Positions 55,852 through 62,362 of a stretch of 62,362 bases of DNA are shown piece by piece. How positions within the stretch are numbered: position 1 is the stretch's first letter; each line of letters starts with the position of its first letter. A program made the position numbers and the translations under genes. This DNA is from Pleurocapsa minor HA4230-MV1 (GTDB lineage Bacteria; Cyanobacteriota; Cyanobacteriia; Cyanobacteriales; Xenococcaceae): NCBI GenBank assembly GCA_019359095.1, contig JAHHHZ010000002.1:1-62362 (forward strand), written 5' to 3'. Below the pieces are notes generated by a model, which worked only from the letters and a program-made list of their open reading frames with translations, searched no databases and was not told the origin of the DNA.

Positions 55852-56685
55852 ATGCCGACTACAACCTCTAGTAATAAATCTCCTCATGCTGCTAAGATCG
55901 CTGCCAAAATTAAGACAGGAGAAAGTTTAGCCCATGCCGACTTTAATAACCAAGATTTATATGCGATCGCTCTTAGTCAAGTTAACTTAGAGCAGGTTAA
56001 TTTTTCTGGCAGTGTTTTGACTAATGCCGATCTGGTGGAAGCAAATCTCCAAGGAGCAAACCTGAAAAATACAGATTTAAGAGGAGCAGATTTAACCAGA
56101 GCAAATCTAACAGGAGCAGATTTAACAGGGGCATATTTGAGTCGTGCCGATCTGCGAGGTGCTAATTTAAGCGGTGCTAATTTAACTAATACTCAGTTTC
56201 AAGTAACCATTTACGATCTCCAAACGGCTTTTCCTGAAGGGTTTGACTATCAAAGTTCGGGTGCAGTAGGGCCAGGAGCAAAATTGACTGGAGCTTATCT
56301 GAATACTGCTAATCTGCGTGGAGTAGATTTAACAGGGGCAAAAATGATTGGCGCTTATTTGAGCGGAACAGATTTTACTGGCGCAATTTTAGATGATGTT
56401 TCCTTTAGTGGCGCGATTTTGCAAAAAGCCATCATGACAGGAGCAAGTTTACGTAATGCTCGCTTAGGCAATACCGAACTAAAAGGAGTGGATTTGAGAG
56501 GCGCAGATTTGACAGGGGCAAACTTAGATAATCTACAAAATATTGCTGGGGCAGATTTTAGCTTTGTCAAAGGCTTAAGCGAGCAAGCTCGTTCAGCTAT
56601 TTTAAATTTTCCTGCACCAGATCTAACTACCTGGAATGCTTATACACGCTGTAACACCAAAGATAGTTTGGCAAGACAAGCGTAA
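55852..56685 (+). CDS. Pentapeptide-repeat protein
   Basis: 277 residues. From about residue 50 there are around 30 pentapeptides of the A(D/N)LxG form, e.g. LKNTDLRGADLTRANLTGAD, broken once by about 25 non-repeat residues near 120 (QVTIYDLQTAFPEGFDYQSS) and continuing after it. They form a right-handed beta helix. No membrane signal. These proteins in cyanobacteria are abundant and mostly of unknown role. It follows the GntR gene by 21 bases in the same direction, so the regulator and this gene are probably one transcript. Confidence 0.88.
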   Translation: MPTTTSSNKSPHAAKIAAKIKTGESLAHADFNNQDLYAIALSQVNLEQVNFSGSVLTNADLVEANLQGANLKNTDLRGADLTRANLTGADLTGAYLSRADLRGANLSGANLTNTQFQVTIYDLQTAFPEGFDYQSSGAVGPGAKLTGAYLNTANLRGVDLTGAKMIGAYLSGTDFTGAILDDVSFSGAILQKAIMTGASLRNARLGNTELKGVDLRGADLTGANLDNLQNIAGADFSFVKGLSEQARSAILNFPAPDLTTWNAYTRCNTKDSLARQA

Positions 56686-56716
56686 AAAGGCGAGCGCATT
56701 TTTTTACTTAATAAAT

Positions 56717-57352
56717 TTACGTTGGTTGAGATTTACTTCTTAACAGATTCAAACCTAATCCAATATATACACAACCTGTAATTCGCTCTAACCAACCTGA
56801 AAATTGCTTATTTTCTCTAACCGTATTGGTTGCTATTGCAGCAAATCCAGCTAGTAGCAAGCACCATACTGTACCACCAGTCACAAACAAAATACCTAAC
56901 AATAAAAACGGTAATGCTCCAAAACCTGCTGTTGGTTCAACAAATTGTGGAAGGAAGGCGAGAAAGAAGATTGCCACTTTAGGGTTGAGAACATTCGTTA
57001 CAACTCCCTGACGATAAATTTGCCAGCTACTCATTGAGTTTATTTCTGGAGTAGATAGAGGTGAAGACTTTCTCAACCAAGCTTGAAGACCAAGATAAAT
57101 AAGATATATAGCCCCAGCAATCTTGATGGTTGTAAATGCCCAAGCAGAAGTCGCTAAAATCGCTGATAATCCAAACGCAGCAAATGTCGTATGAACCAAA
57201 ATGCCACTACTAATACCCAACACTGAGATTAATCCAGCTTGACGACCTTGGGATATACTTCGAGCTAGGATGTACATTGTATCTGTACCAGGCGTAATCC
57301 AGAGTAAAAAACTTGACAGAAGAAAAGCCGACAGATTGTGAGTTCCAAACAT
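56717..57352 (-). CDS. LysE/RhtB-family exporter
   Basis: 211 residues from ATG 57352 (frame opens at 57373). About six membrane spans; starts HNLSAFLLSSFLLWITPGTD, with the family PGPDTxY-like PGTDTMYIL, and GVVTNVLNPKVAIFFLAFLP in the middle. Exports amino acids or homoserine lactone in characterised members. It converges with the pentapeptide gene. Confidence 0.88.
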   Translation of the reverse strand: MFGTHNLSAFLLSSFLLWITPGTDTMYILARSISQGRQAGLISVLGISSGILVHTTFAAFGLSAILATSAWAFTTIKIAGAIYLIYLGLQAWLRKSSPLSTPEINSMSSWQIYRQGVVTNVLNPKVAIFFLAFLPQFVEPTAGFGALPFLLLGILFVTGGTVWCLLLAGFAAIATNTVRENKQFSGWLERITGCVYIGLGLNLLRSKSQPT

Positions 57353-57446
57353 TTTCTTGCTGATTAAAAACAAAACTTAAACGATATTATCAGTCTAGTT
57401 TTTAGTTTGATGAGAATACAAGCTATTTAGTTACTTATTAACACCT

Positions 57447-57575
57447 TTAAAGTTCAAATGGAACTACGTCATCTTCTTCAGCAACATCAGTAAAAATATC
57501 CCGATCTCCATTCTTCTTTCTAGCAATGATTTTTGATCGGGATATTCTCTCAATTTTTAACCTAATAGTCTCTGG
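57447..57575 (-). other. In-frame extension behind the stop of the small gene 57576-57788
   Basis: Directly after the TAA of that gene the same frame stays open for 42 codons to a TAA at 57449-57447: PETIRLKIERISRSKIIARK, then KNGDRDIFTDVAEEDDVVPF and EL. No start codon lies in it. The end EEDDVVPFEL is acidic with a PF, like the tail of single-stranded DNA-binding proteins. An inverted repeat AATATCCCGATC/GATCGGGATATT (57495-57506, 57535-57546) lies inside. Confidence 0.45.
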
Positions 57576-57788
57576 TTAACTTAACTTGGCAGTTTTTTTG
57601 CGCCAAAAGATAAAATTTTCAATTACAGACTTGCCTTTTTCCATCGCAGCTTGAGGACTGGAATAAACACCCTCAAAATGATGTACTTGATCTTCAGGAT
57701 CGACAATGTTTAAGTGATATAGGTTATTTGCCAAATGCTGTACAAACAGATTATAGCCGTTGATATTTGAGCTTGAATTAGTTTCCAT
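57576..57788 (-). CDS. Small hypothetical protein beside CyRepA
   Basis: 70 residues: METNSSSNINGYNLFVQHLA, then NNLYHLNIVDPEDQVHHFEG and a helical end FWRKKTAKLS. No signal or Cys. I do not recognise the family. It lies 81 bases after the CyRepA gene on the same strand, and so is probably part of the same imported unit. The reading frame continues past its stop codon for 42 more codons (57447-57575). Confidence 0.55.
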   Translation of the reverse strand: METNSSSNINGYNLFVQHLANNLYHLNIVDPEDQVHHFEGVYSSPQAAMEKGKSVIENFIFWRKKTAKLS

Positions 57789-57869
57789 GAATAATCTTAA
57801 GGTGAGAAGGAGTTATTTACAGACTTAATTAGCTGCTTTATTTAAAAAGTTAAATTAAGTTACTGCCCT

Positions 57870-60869
57870 TTAAACATCTAAACTTAATTGGAGATAATTG
57901 TCATCAGTATTTTGAGCAGCAATTTTATTCTGAGAACTTACATGGCGATCGCCTGACCAAAATAAGGAATTACCTGGGCGTTGTCGATCTATGTTGAGCC
58001 ATTGAGTAAATACCTGTTCTCGTCGATCTTCTGGAGCAAGAATTTGATATATTCTAACTCTTTTTTGGTTCTGACTTTCGTAACGCAGACATTTAATTTT
58101 GCAGCCAATTTTAGCCAAAAGACGACTGATAATAGTTATGGGACTATAGTTTTTAGCCAGAGTTAAATTGAGCATAGTTTTAATTTCACGACGGTTACTC
58201 AGGGCGATCGCTGCTAGAGACTGCAAGTCAGCATCAGCGTTACGTAATTCTCTAGCCTGTTGCTGGAGCAAGACAGGAATGCCTAAAATTTCTAACGAGC
58301 CGACAATTGCCCCCAATTGAGAACTGTTAAAGTCAGGTAAGAACAGGCTTCCATTCCCTTGCTGCATTAGTTGACGAACAGCTTTGGTGTCGCGATCTGC
58401 TAGGTAAGGACGACCAATCGTCAGAAAATAATGGAGTCTAATTTTTTGATACCAGCCTCGATCGTCTAGAGATACTAACTCTGGCGTAATTGGTAGATGA
58501 TAACGCTGCTGAAGCTCATATTTGCGGAGTTGACGGCGATCGCCTAATGATTTAATTAGCTGTTTTTTTAAGTACCGATACTGTGACTCATCTAAACTAG
58601 GCGCACAGGCGATCGCGGCACATTCTGCCAGATAGTTTTGGCTACTAATTTCCGTGATTGCAGCCACGAGGGAATTATCCGTAGTTGATTTAGTCGGGAC
58701 TTCAGGTTGATACTTAGCAGCATCAATAATCTGATGTCCTTCGGCTTTTAATCCCGCTACAATCGAGTTGCGATAGTTAACTGCTCCCGCATTGTATCTA
58801 ACCGCCATTTTTGCCCAGCACAACAGAGATTCGGCTTGAAAACCAGTATCTAAATCGTCTAAATAGGCAAAGTCGGACTGCTGTAATAAACGGATGTTTA
58901 ACTGAGTAAAGCGCTGATTGGAGCTAAGTAAGGCGGGAATGGAAGTTGAACCATTACCAATTTTGTTATAGCTATAATTAGCACACCACAGATGACGAGG
59001 GACATTCTGACGTATTCTTGCCAAGGTTTGGCGCACGGCGTTTTCGGCTTGAATTCCTTGAGCGATCGCCCAGACCGAAGTAAAGTGCTTTAGTTCAATG
59101 GAGATACCTGTTTCAATCGAGGGACTGGCGAGAACAATATCATATTGACTGAGAACCTGCTCTAAGTTGGAGATGCAGTTGTAGGCTGGATGTTGATGAT
59201 CCGTAAGGGATTGGGAATCAATTCTCAAAATTTTGCGTTCGGGAAATTGCTGTTTTAAATAGGCTTCAAGGTTTTGTGTTCCCCATTTACTGGTGAGCTT
59301 CTGCGCCGATAAACAAATAAACGGCTTTCCCCCTTGCTTAATATCTGCTTCTAAATTGTTAACCAGTTTTTTAGGCGTTTTACCCTGGTAGTTATATACT
59401 TGCCATGACTGGGTACGATCGCTTTGCCAAGTATTGTGGACGATACAGGGTTTGAGATCTAGTCCTGATAAAGAAATTAGATAATCTAGCGCAATATCAC
59501 TGAGATCCGCATCGGCTATATATAGCTGTCCTTGGTTACCCAAGACATTCTGCATCAAGGTTTTAAAGCACTTGAGGATTTCTACCCGACGATCTTTACA
59601 GGTACTAGAATTAAGCGCGTGCCAGAGTACTTGTTCCACTTCGTCAATAATTACCAAACTGTCGTGCCACTCATTTGGGTCAAACTGCGCCTGAGATAGA
59701 CCATGTAGAGAATCAATACACAAACCATAACCCAGATTAGATCGATCACAGCGATCGCTCACTTCGGTAATATAGTTCAAACCAAAACGCTGACATAATT
59801 CTTTGACTAACTGTACCCGATGTCCGATTACCAAAACTTTTTGCGATTTGGCGATCGCCTGTTCCACAACTTTAACTAAAGACTGAGTTTTCCCTGTCCC
59901 TTTAGGAGATTTGATCCCAACCAGCTTAGTTTGAGGCGAGATCTTTAATTCGGGAAGATAGCGACTATTAAGCTGAATCTCAGCAGGATAGGTTAGTTTT
60001 GTCCAAGACTTTGCCTTCCAGCTTTCCAAATCTAAAGCATCATCATATGCCTGAGTAAAACATGCTTGACCTTGACTAGCGATTAAATCATCAACCCCTT
60101 TCCCCAATGCACTATCCCAGGTAACCACCTTCACTTGGCAACCAGCTTTTTGGAATAGATACCCTGTTTTTTTGATCGCTGCGTTAACTGCATTAACTGC
60201 CGTTGGCTTGACATCTCGATCGAACACTAAATATATTTCTCGCCCAGATGCAGCTAATTTGGCGAGTTGAGGGATTAAATGAGACTTGCCAATTCTTTTT
60301 CCTTGGTCATCTTTAGGGGTACGGTAACCATTATTAATCCCTGGTAATGCCACTGTGCCATAGCCAGCCGATAATAAAGCTCCCGCTTTTTTTGCTCCCT
60401 CAGTAATACACAAAGGAACTTCAGGGTGATCGATTAACCACTGCCAAAAGCCTAAATCAGCACTTTGCTCATTAATTGCTGCCGAGTCTATCTTAATGCC
60501 AGCACGATCGGCAATTTGATGCCAAAGATTCAGCGTAACTTTAAGCGCAAACAAGCCTGTAGCAGCTTTTGGAGGATGCTCATATTTAATTACCTTGTTA
60601 TCCCGATTAAGAGGTTGATTTGGTTTAAAACACCCCCAAATATCTTCATCTCCATTAAGAACATCGATCCCAGAACACCACCAGCCTCCTGCATCTGTAT
60701 GGGCATAACGCTGAAGAAATCCTTCACTAATTCTGCCGTCATTTCTTCTGGGGATAGAATTAGAATAGAGTAAATACTGGGCGGGAGAAGTGCCTTGAAG
60801 ATCGACTACGTTGAGATTAGTTAGCTCTTCGTCTACACCACTTGCCTGCCATTCCCGTAAATAATCCAT
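57870..60869 (-). CDS. Plasmid replication protein, CyRepA family
   Basis: 999 residues. N-terminal YLREWQASGVDEELTNLNVV and RRYAHTDAGGWWCSG-like segment (FLQRYAHTDAGGWWCSGIDV) are the CyRepA opening. A TOPRIM-like DUF3854 domain follows (LCITEGAKKAG 153-163, YLVFDRDVKP 213-222, GKGVDDL). A helicase domain has Walker A SPKGTGKT (321-328), Walker B VIIDEVE (403-409) and the late arginine motif near ENAVRQTLARIRQ. It combines primase-like and helicase domains and initiates replication of small cyanobacterial plasmids. Here it stands among chromosomal genes, so it is either an integrated plasmid or a chromosomal relative. A promoter-proximal inverted repeat region (60911-60972) lies upstream. 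Confidence 0.88.
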   Translation of the reverse strand: MDYLREWQASGVDEELTNLNVVDLQGTSPAQYLLYSNSIPRRNDGRISEGFLQRYAHTDAGGWWCSGIDVLNGDEDIWGCFKPNQPLNRDNKVIKYEHPPKAATGLFALKVTLNLWHQIADRAGIKIDSAAINEQSADLGFWQWLIDHPEVPLCITEGAKKAGALLSAGYGTVALPGINNGYRTPKDDQGKRIGKSHLIPQLAKLAASGREIYLVFDRDVKPTAVNAVNAAIKKTGYLFQKAGCQVKVVTWDSALGKGVDDLIASQGQACFTQAYDDALDLESWKAKSWTKLTYPAEIQLNSRYLPELKISPQTKLVGIKSPKGTGKTQSLVKVVEQAIAKSQKVLVIGHRVQLVKELCQRFGLNYITEVSDRCDRSNLGYGLCIDSLHGLSQAQFDPNEWHDSLVIIDEVEQVLWHALNSSTCKDRRVEILKCFKTLMQNVLGNQGQLYIADADLSDIALDYLISLSGLDLKPCIVHNTWQSDRTQSWQVYNYQGKTPKKLVNNLEADIKQGGKPFICLSAQKLTSKWGTQNLEAYLKQQFPERKILRIDSQSLTDHQHPAYNCISNLEQVLSQYDIVLASPSIETGISIELKHFTSVWAIAQGIQAENAVRQTLARIRQNVPRHLWCANYSYNKIGNGSTSIPALLSSNQRFTQLNIRLLQQSDFAYLDDLDTGFQAESLLCWAKMAVRYNAGAVNYRNSIVAGLKAEGHQIIDAAKYQPEVPTKSTTDNSLVAAITEISSQNYLAECAAIACAPSLDESQYRYLKKQLIKSLGDRRQLRKYELQQRYHLPITPELVSLDDRGWYQKIRLHYFLTIGRPYLADRDTKAVRQLMQQGNGSLFLPDFNSSQLGAIVGSLEILGIPVLLQQQARELRNADADLQSLAAIALSNRREIKTMLNLTLAKNYSPITIISRLLAKIGCKIKCLRYESQNQKRVRIYQILAPEDRREQVFTQWLNIDRQRPGNSLFWSGDRHVSSQNKIAAQNTDDNYLQLSLDV

Positions 60870-60910
60870 TGCTGCTAATTTCTTGCTCTTTAAGGATTAG
60901 TATCATACCA

Positions 60911-60972
60911 CTATATGTAGCGTAGATAAGCGAATAATTCCCACGCAAACACTACATATAGAATTATTAGCG
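60911..60972. repeat. Overlapping inverted repeats upstream of CyRepA, origin- or operator-like
   Basis: CTATATGTAG (60911-60920) and CTACATATAG (60952-60961) are perfect 10-bp complements. A second pair, GCGAATAATTC (60930-60940) and GAATTATTAGCG (60961-60972), interlocks with it. They occupy the space immediately upstream of the CyRepA start (minus strand), where a Rep protein would bind its own promoter or origin. Confidence 0.55.
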
Positions 60973-61089
60973 CTCGGGTGCGACCAAACTATATTTGAGG
61001 GTAGTCGATCTAGGCAAATATGAGTCAGAATCTGGATGCAGACTTAATATTAGTGGCTGTATTCCAATACTTTTATCAATTTAAAAATA

Positions 61090-61794
61090 GTGAAACCTTA
61101 TCATCAGATCCCGATTAAAGACTGTGGCGAACGGTTGATTGCTATTCCCACAAATAGTTTGTCCGTAGAACTACCCCATCCTTATGTCAAATTAGGGGCA
61201 GAATATGGCAATAAATCTCCCTACTGCTTACGTCAAGGAGTGGTACGGGCATTGCTAGAAGCACAGTTTTTGCTGGAAAAACGCTATCCTGGCTGGAAAA
61301 TTAAGGTCTATGATGCTTATCGTCCTGTAGGGGTACAGCAACATATGGTCAACTATACCTTCAATTCCTTAGTCAAAGAACTCGATCTTCATGAGCATCA
61401 ACTATCTGCTCAACAACGACAAGACTTGTGGAGTAAAGTCTATCAACTGTGGGCAGCACCTAGCTTAGATCGAACCATGCCCCCTCCTCATAGTACAGGA
61501 GCAGCAGTTGACGTAACGATCGTGAACGATTTGGGAGAAGCGTTAGATATGGGAGGCGAAATTGATGAACTTTCCGCGCGATCGCACCCAGATTACTATG
61601 TCAGCGATCAGGATGGCGAGAGTCAGCAGTATCAATTTAATCGTCAGTTATTAGCGAGAATAATGACTAATTCTGGTTTCATCAGACATCCTCAAGAATG
61701 GTGGCATTTTTCTTTAGGCGATCAAATGTGGGCTTGGTTACATAATCAGCAAAATCCTGCCAATACTGCGATCGCCCGTTATGGTCGAGTTTAA
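61090..61794 (+). CDS. M15 D-alanyl-D-alanine dipeptidase (VanX/DdpX-like)
   Basis: 234 residues, start GTG 61090. Hydrolyses D-Ala-D-Ala; seen in vancomycin resistance clusters (VanX) and in cell-wall recycling (DdpX). Motifs: VYDAYRPVGVQQHM (Arg of the family), HSTGAAVDVT giving zinc ligands His and Asp, and HPQEWWHFS giving the catalytic Glu and third ligand His. No vanA/vanH partners nearby, so recycling is more likely than resistance. Divergent from CyRepA. Confidence 0.88.
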   Translation: MKPYHQIPIKDCGERLIAIPTNSLSVELPHPYVKLGAEYGNKSPYCLRQGVVRALLEAQFLLEKRYPGWKIKVYDAYRPVGVQQHMVNYTFNSLVKELDLHEHQLSAQQRQDLWSKVYQLWAAPSLDRTMPPPHSTGAAVDVTIVNDLGEALDMGGEIDELSARSHPDYYVSDQDGESQQYQFNRQLLARIMTNSGFIRHPQEWWHFSLGDQMWAWLHNQQNPANTAIARYGRV

Positions 61795-61825
61795 TTAATC
61801 TTAGATTAATATTTTATCGAGGATA

Positions 61826-61846
61826 TATATCTATTTATTAGATATA
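61826..61846. promoter_or_regulatory. PadR promoter/operator candidate
   Basis: TATATCT (61826-61832) and AGATATA (61840-61846) form a perfect inverted repeat with a 7-base spacer, 47 bases before the PadR start. The right arm overlaps a -10 hexamer TATAAT (61843-61848). A self-repressing PadR site is a reasonable reading; there is no consensus match to prove it. Confidence 0.4.
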
Positions 61847-61892
61847 ATGTTATATATGTATATATAGCTTTCAAGAATAGCAGTCAAATAAT

Positions 61893-62222
61893 ATGAGCAA
61901 CCTAGATTTGAGTCTTACCCCTAATCAGGAAGTCATCCTGTCAGCACTTCGTTTCAGAAAACGTTATGGATTGGAAATTCTCGAAGCAATACAGCAAAGT
62001 GGTGGTAAGCAAATTAGGTTTAATTCTCTCTATCCCAACTTGAAAAAGCTGGAGAAAAAATGCTTTGTTAAGTCGGAATGGGGTAATGAAGCACCTGAAA
62101 AGCATACTGGAGCTAGACGAAAATACTACCAAATTACAGGAGCTGGTACCAAAGCTCTGGAAGCGAAACAACAGTTATTAGAAAGCGTAGCTTATTGGAT
62201 ATCTGAGCCAGAGGTAGTGTGA
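61893..62222 (+). CDS. PadR-family transcriptional regulator
   Basis: 109 residues, a compact winged-helix repressor. It begins LSLTPNQEVILSALRFRKRY and has the recognition-helix and wing region FNSLYPNLKKLEKKCFVKSE and then RRKYYQITGAG. The dimer helix at the end is short (AKQQLLESVAYW). PadR proteins respond to phenolics, drugs or metals; ligand unknown. An ATG overlaps after its TGA (62223) and opens only a 22-codon frame. Possible operator at 61826-61846. Confidence 0.85.
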   Translation: MSNLDLSLTPNQEVILSALRFRKRYGLEILEAIQQSGGKQIRFNSLYPNLKKLEKKCFVKSEWGNEAPEKHTGARRKYYQITGAGTKALEAKQQLLESVAYWISEPEVV

Positions 62223-62240
62223 ATGAACGATCGGGATTTA

Positions 62241-62287
62241 GCTTCCACCCGTGAAGCCCCGCGTTGTACCGATAGGTCAACGTCGGG
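62241..62287. repeat. Two stacked hairpins, IS200/IS605-like end
   Basis: Hairpin 1: GCTTC (62241-62245) with GAAGC (62253-62257). Hairpin 2: CCCCGCGTTG (62257-62266) with CAACGTCGGG (62278-62287), extended inward by ACC/GGT with a GATA tetraloop. Such subterminal hairpins, in cyanobacteria often written GGATTTAGCTTCCACCCGTGAAGC, are found at ends of IS200/IS605-type elements. No transposase or TnpB gene is in the window; it may lie past the right edge. Confidence 0.5.
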
Positions 62288-62362
62288 ATGAGAGGGTGGG
62301 CAGGGTTTAAATTGGTGTATTTTGATTCTCAATATATTTCTTCAGCACAGATATTGTAACTC

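Noticed and set aside
61090-61794. Vancomycin resistance cluster
   Set aside because: Only the VanX-like dipeptidase is present, without vanH, vanA or a sensor pair; ordinary recycling is simpler.

Overview
The window is cyanobacterial chromosome. The octamer GCGATCGC (HIP1) and its shortened forms recur throughout, base composition is AT-rich, and the gene set is oxygenic-phototroph: psaD, psb35-like, heme oxygenase and pcyA for phycocyanobilin, zeta-carotene desaturase, a SigG-type sigma factor with its anti-sigma partner, ComFB and CyRepA. Many intergenic spaces carry 7-bp tandem repeats and palindromic elements, which fits a large repeat-rich genome of the Pleurocapsa/Xenococcus kind. That placement is an inference from style, not a match to a named genome.

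Layout. 1-437: the 5' end of a 16S rRNA gene read leftwards, with its leader and a good promoter; the window edge cuts the rRNA operon. 438-11007: a membrane-linked GTPase, aat, polA, a TPR lipid- or periplasm-facing protein, a type IIA topoisomerase A subunit and a CheY-like receiver. 11213-15263: a glycosyltransferase, then zds with its SRPBCC partner. 15264-20193: a decayed histidine kinase tail with its terminator still in place, an SLC13-type permease joined by a 19-unit heptamer array to a glycerate kinase, then trpE. 20510-24234: psaD, a DICT-GAF histidine kinase and an M23 peptidase. 24319-29498: a 1393-residue repeat protein followed by a gene that looks like a doubled NuiA-type nuclease inhibitor. 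29687-33720: ComFB, sigG with anti-sigma, heme oxygenase and psb35. 33960-46592: GST, ROK sugar kinase, membrane and repeat proteins, hslO, a glycosyltransferase, a TatA-type gene of 57 codons, pcyA, a TPR protein and murJ.

46879-62362 is the accessory end. It has a one-module NRPS (half condensation domain, adenylation, carrier, thioesterase) whose adenylation domain has absorbed a roughly 100-bp palindromic repeat in frame; a small secreted peptide; an M42 peptidase; a type III glutamine synthetase-like gene with a single in-frame TGA 34 codons before its true end; a fatty-acid desaturase facing a GntR regulator across an inverted repeat whose arms contain both -10 boxes; a pentapeptide-repeat protein; a LysE exporter; a plasmid-type CyRepA replication protein with inverted repeats at its promoter; a VanX-like dipeptidase; and a PadR regulator followed by stacked hairpins resembling an IS200/IS605 end.

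How the genes fit together: heme oxygenase (32512) and PcyA (42822) supply consecutive steps of phycocyanobilin synthesis though they are 9 kb apart. Zds makes carotenoids for the photosystems represented here by PsaD and Psb35. The strongest leads for new biology are the repeat insertion inside the NRPS, the TGA in the synthetase, the constant 7-bp repeat arrays next to gene starts, the giant repeat protein with a doubled inhibitor-like neighbour, and the chromosomal CyRepA cassette.
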